Assembly (NCBI GenBank): GCA_025716855.1
Contig: JAIXMQ010000048.1
Location: 1-64,000, forward strand
Source: Pilaira anomala
Lineage: Eukaryota > Mucoromycota > Mucoromycetes > Mucorales > Mucoraceae
DNA length: 64,000 bases
Direction of reading: 5' to 3'
Below, piece by piece: positions 61,953-64,000 of this stretch; position 1 is the stretch's first letter; the number at the start of each line of letters is the position of its first letter. The notes beneath the pieces are model-generated. The model ran no database searches and had not been told where the DNA came from. It saw nothing but the letters and a program-made list of their open reading frames with translations. Made by a program: the position numbers and the translations under genes.

Positions 61953-62016
61953 AAAGGGTCAGTTGCCTTTTTATTTTTTCCACGCTTTTTTTTTTTTTTT
62001 TTCATAACATACAACA

Positions 62017-63425
62017 ATGTCGAATGAACAAGATTCACACTATTTTAAATATTATTCACACTTACAACACCAAGTAATAAAGTATATAATATATATATAT
62101 ATATATAAAATAGAGAAAGAGAGATAGACAGTAAGAAGTGTTATTGAATTTTTTTTTTTTTTTTAAAAAAAAAAAGCAAAATATGTTGCAGGATAATGTG
62201 AGAACTTCTACGTTTAGAAAAGCAATCATGTTAAACGCTGCTAGAGAATTTGAAAATAAAGTGGTATTGGATGTAGGAGCTGGGTCCGGTATTTTATCTT
62301 ATTTTGCAATTCAAGCAGGTGCAAAACATGTCTATGCAGTAGAAGCTTCAAACATGGCAGATAAAATGAAGAAATTAATATCTTCCGATAGAAACAATCA
62401 TCTGAAAGACAGGATTAGTGTTATTAAAGGTAAAAAAAAAAAAAAAAGGGTAGCATTGTCTCTTTTTAACAACATAAAAAAAAACAGCCAAAGTAGAAGA
62501 GGCAGTGGATATACCAAAAGTAGATACAATCATATCAGAACCCATTGGTATATTATTACTTCATGAACGCATGGTTTGTTTTTATTTATATGTATTCAAA
62601 AATAAAATAATATTCATATCTTGACCATATTACGTACATACAGCTCGATAGTTTTATTTATGCTCGAGATCATTACTTGAAACCAAACGGTACGTTATTC
62701 CCTTCACAAGGTGTGATTCATTTAGCTCCTTTTACAGATACAAGGTTATGGAAAGAAACAAAATCAAACGCTAATTTCTGGCAACAAGATTCATTTTATG
62801 ATATTGATTTAACTTCATTATATCAAGATGCCTGTGAAGAATTATTTGGTTTGTTTTTCATTCAATAACTACTATGTATTATATTACTAATTGTTTTTTT
62901 TTTTTTTTTTTTTATGTAGCTATGCCTGTAATTGGAAAATTTGATCCAAAAAGTAAAATGTCCACTGATAAAACAAACTTTGATTTGGATTTCAATTCAA
63001 TCACAATAGATGCGTTACACGACATTTTGATCCCAATCGATTGGACTTGTTCTCGAACAGGTATCATTCATGGTGTAGCAGGTTGGTTTGATGTCTTATT
63101 CAATCCATCAGAACAACAAGGAAATTCTGTCACTTTATCTACCAGTCCATTCACAGATATCACGCATTGGTATCAAACCAAGTTTTTATTCTTGGTCCCA
63201 TTACCTGTAAAAGCACAACAAACGATCAAAGGTTGGATGCGATGTATTGCAAATAACTCTAGAAGTTATACAATCTATATTGAATTAGTTATACAGAACG
63301 AAGAAGAACTGAGTGATCCAAATTTATTGTTTAGTACAGAATTGGAATCAGAATTTAAAAGAAGAGGTATATGGGAATTACAGGAACAAACATATGATGA
63401 TCATCAGTTTATGATGTCAAAATAA
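62017..63425 (+). CDS. CARM1: CARM1/PRMT4-type protein arginine methyltransferase
   Basis: Five exons (62017-62073, 62177-62429, 62488-62573, 62644-62848, 62920-63425) encode 368 aa. The N-terminal [18 protein letters not shown] matches the CARM1 helix that covers the cofactor. The SAM motif [12 protein letters not shown] (48-59), VYAVEAS, the double-E loop [13 protein letters not shown] (Glu121, Glu130) and a THW loop near 282 are present. [11 protein letters not shown] and NFWQQDSFY are CARM1-specific. The human N-terminal PH-like domain and C-terminal activation domain are absent; the catalytic core alone remains. Type I asymmetric dimethylation of Arg in histones and RNA-binding proteins is predicted. 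A long T/A run and an AAAAAG acceptor precede exon 2. Confidence 0.92.
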
Positions 63426-63542
63426 AATAAAAAGGGGTCCCTTTTTTTTTTTATTATTATTATTATTACTGTTGGGATATAATTGATATATTATCGCTGG
63501 TTTTGCTTCTCATATTATTCATTAGGTTAGTTTCTTACTATT

Positions 63543-64000
63543 TTATGGAGATAAGGTATAGGGAAACCCCACATCCCAGAACCCAGGTGGTGTAGCAGCT
63601 CTAGCTCGATGTCTAGAATGAAGCTGAATTCGGTTTCTGGGTGTAATTTGATTATTCGCCTCATCTACATCTTGTAAAGGCTCTGTTCCATAAAACTATA
63701 TATATGTATATATATATAAAAAGTAATTATTATTACTTTATATCCATATTTTTCATCAATTTCGATTATTACTACCTTTTCACAACCAACACAAGTAGCT
63801 TCTTTACAATCAGTATGATTTTCTTTTGTTGCTAAAGCTTTCCTATTTATTTTATTTTCTTTACTTGGTTGACCTGCCGTGTTTTGTGGTGCGGTTATTT
63901 TCATATTAGTAGCATTTGCTAATGGGACCTTAGGATGTGATGTGGCTATCTCTTTTTTTAAGCCTGCTGGTGATGGGACTTGATTTTCATCATTATAAGA
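63543..64000 (-). CDS. CtIP/Ctp1/Sae2-like DNA end-resection factor, C-terminal part
   Basis: Partial; runs off the right edge. Exons visible are 64000-63776 and 63695-63543 (80-bp intron, phase 0). The C-terminus has the CxxC motif CVGCEKFYG and the DNA-binding end SRHRARAATPPGFWDVGFP followed by a short tail. This matches the conserved CtIP/Ctp1/Sae2 C-terminal domain, which activates the Mre11-Rad50-Nbs1 nuclease at DNA double-strand breaks. The longer reading past 63776 would give a 41-bp intron, too short here, and breaks the CxxC-Y alignment, so I rejected it. Upstream residues are Lys/Thr-rich linker. Full length cannot be judged. Confidence 0.85.

Noticed and set aside
63696..63736. 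41-bp intron alternative for the CtIP-like gene
   Set aside because: Shorter than other introns here and it inserts residues between CxxC and the FYG that align in the family.

Overview
The window is nuclear DNA from a fungus, most likely an early-diverging one (Mucoromycota, probably Mucorales). The evidence is AT-rich spacer full of long A and T homopolymers, many short GT-AG introns (about 50-140 bp, donors mostly GTAAG/GTAAA), and protein-like exons that match fungal families. The set also includes proteins that budding yeast lacks: an Integrator subunit, a CARM1-type methyltransferase and a CtIP-like factor. I assigned splice sites by hand so that phases agree across each gene. No species name can be given from sequence alone.

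Layout. 0-12 kb: a TXNDC17-like thioredoxin fold protein; a decayed coding block and an element with 19-bp terminal inverted repeats; a mitochondrial ABC1/UbiB atypical kinase (Cqd1/ADCK2-like); a PX-PH-RhoGAP protein (Bem3-like); mitoribosomal mS41; a Rieske-domain protein; and a cytochrome-b5-fused delta-8 sphingolipid desaturase. 12-18 kb: about 6.1 kb without a convincing gene. 18-31 kb: a full-size PDR-type ABC transporter, a 3.5-kb spacer with remnants, a PTM1/GPR107-like seven-TM protein and a two-finger C2H2 factor. 31-45 kb: an MFSD6-like transporter, a 13-exon Slt2-type cell-wall-integrity MAP kinase, a bHLH factor, an unknown small ORF, ATP synthase subunit b (ATP4), a Lys-rich SMAP-like protein and the WD40 protein Sqt1/AAMP. 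45-54 kb: a beta-trefoil lectin-like protein, a large F-box protein, tRNA-Ser(UGA), asparagine synthetase and a GATA factor. 55-64 kb: a coiled-coil Uds1-type protein, INTS9, NOP10, THG1, CARM1/PRMT4 and the C-terminal part of a CtIP/Sae2-like resection factor that runs off the right edge.

How genes relate. There are no operons, as expected for a fungus. Several genes could belong to one physiology: Rho GTPase signalling (RhoGAP) and the Slt2 MAPK both serve polarity and the cell wall; mS41, ATP4 and the UbiB-like kinase serve mitochondria; the desaturase and PDR transporter serve membrane composition and efflux. INTS9, NOP10, THG1 and CARM1 form a compact run of RNA and chromatin genes, with a 183-bp divergent INTS9/NOP10 spacer and only 64 bp between the THG1 stop and the CARM1 start. 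No virus, CRISPR array, rRNA or complete transposon was found. The most interesting items are the metazoan-type INTS9 and CARM1 pair, the hidden split coding block and inverted-repeat element at the left end, a GC-rich hairpin upstream of ATP4, an inverted GC repeat ahead of the drug transporter, and 3' splice sites preceded by A-runs rather than pyrimidine tracts.
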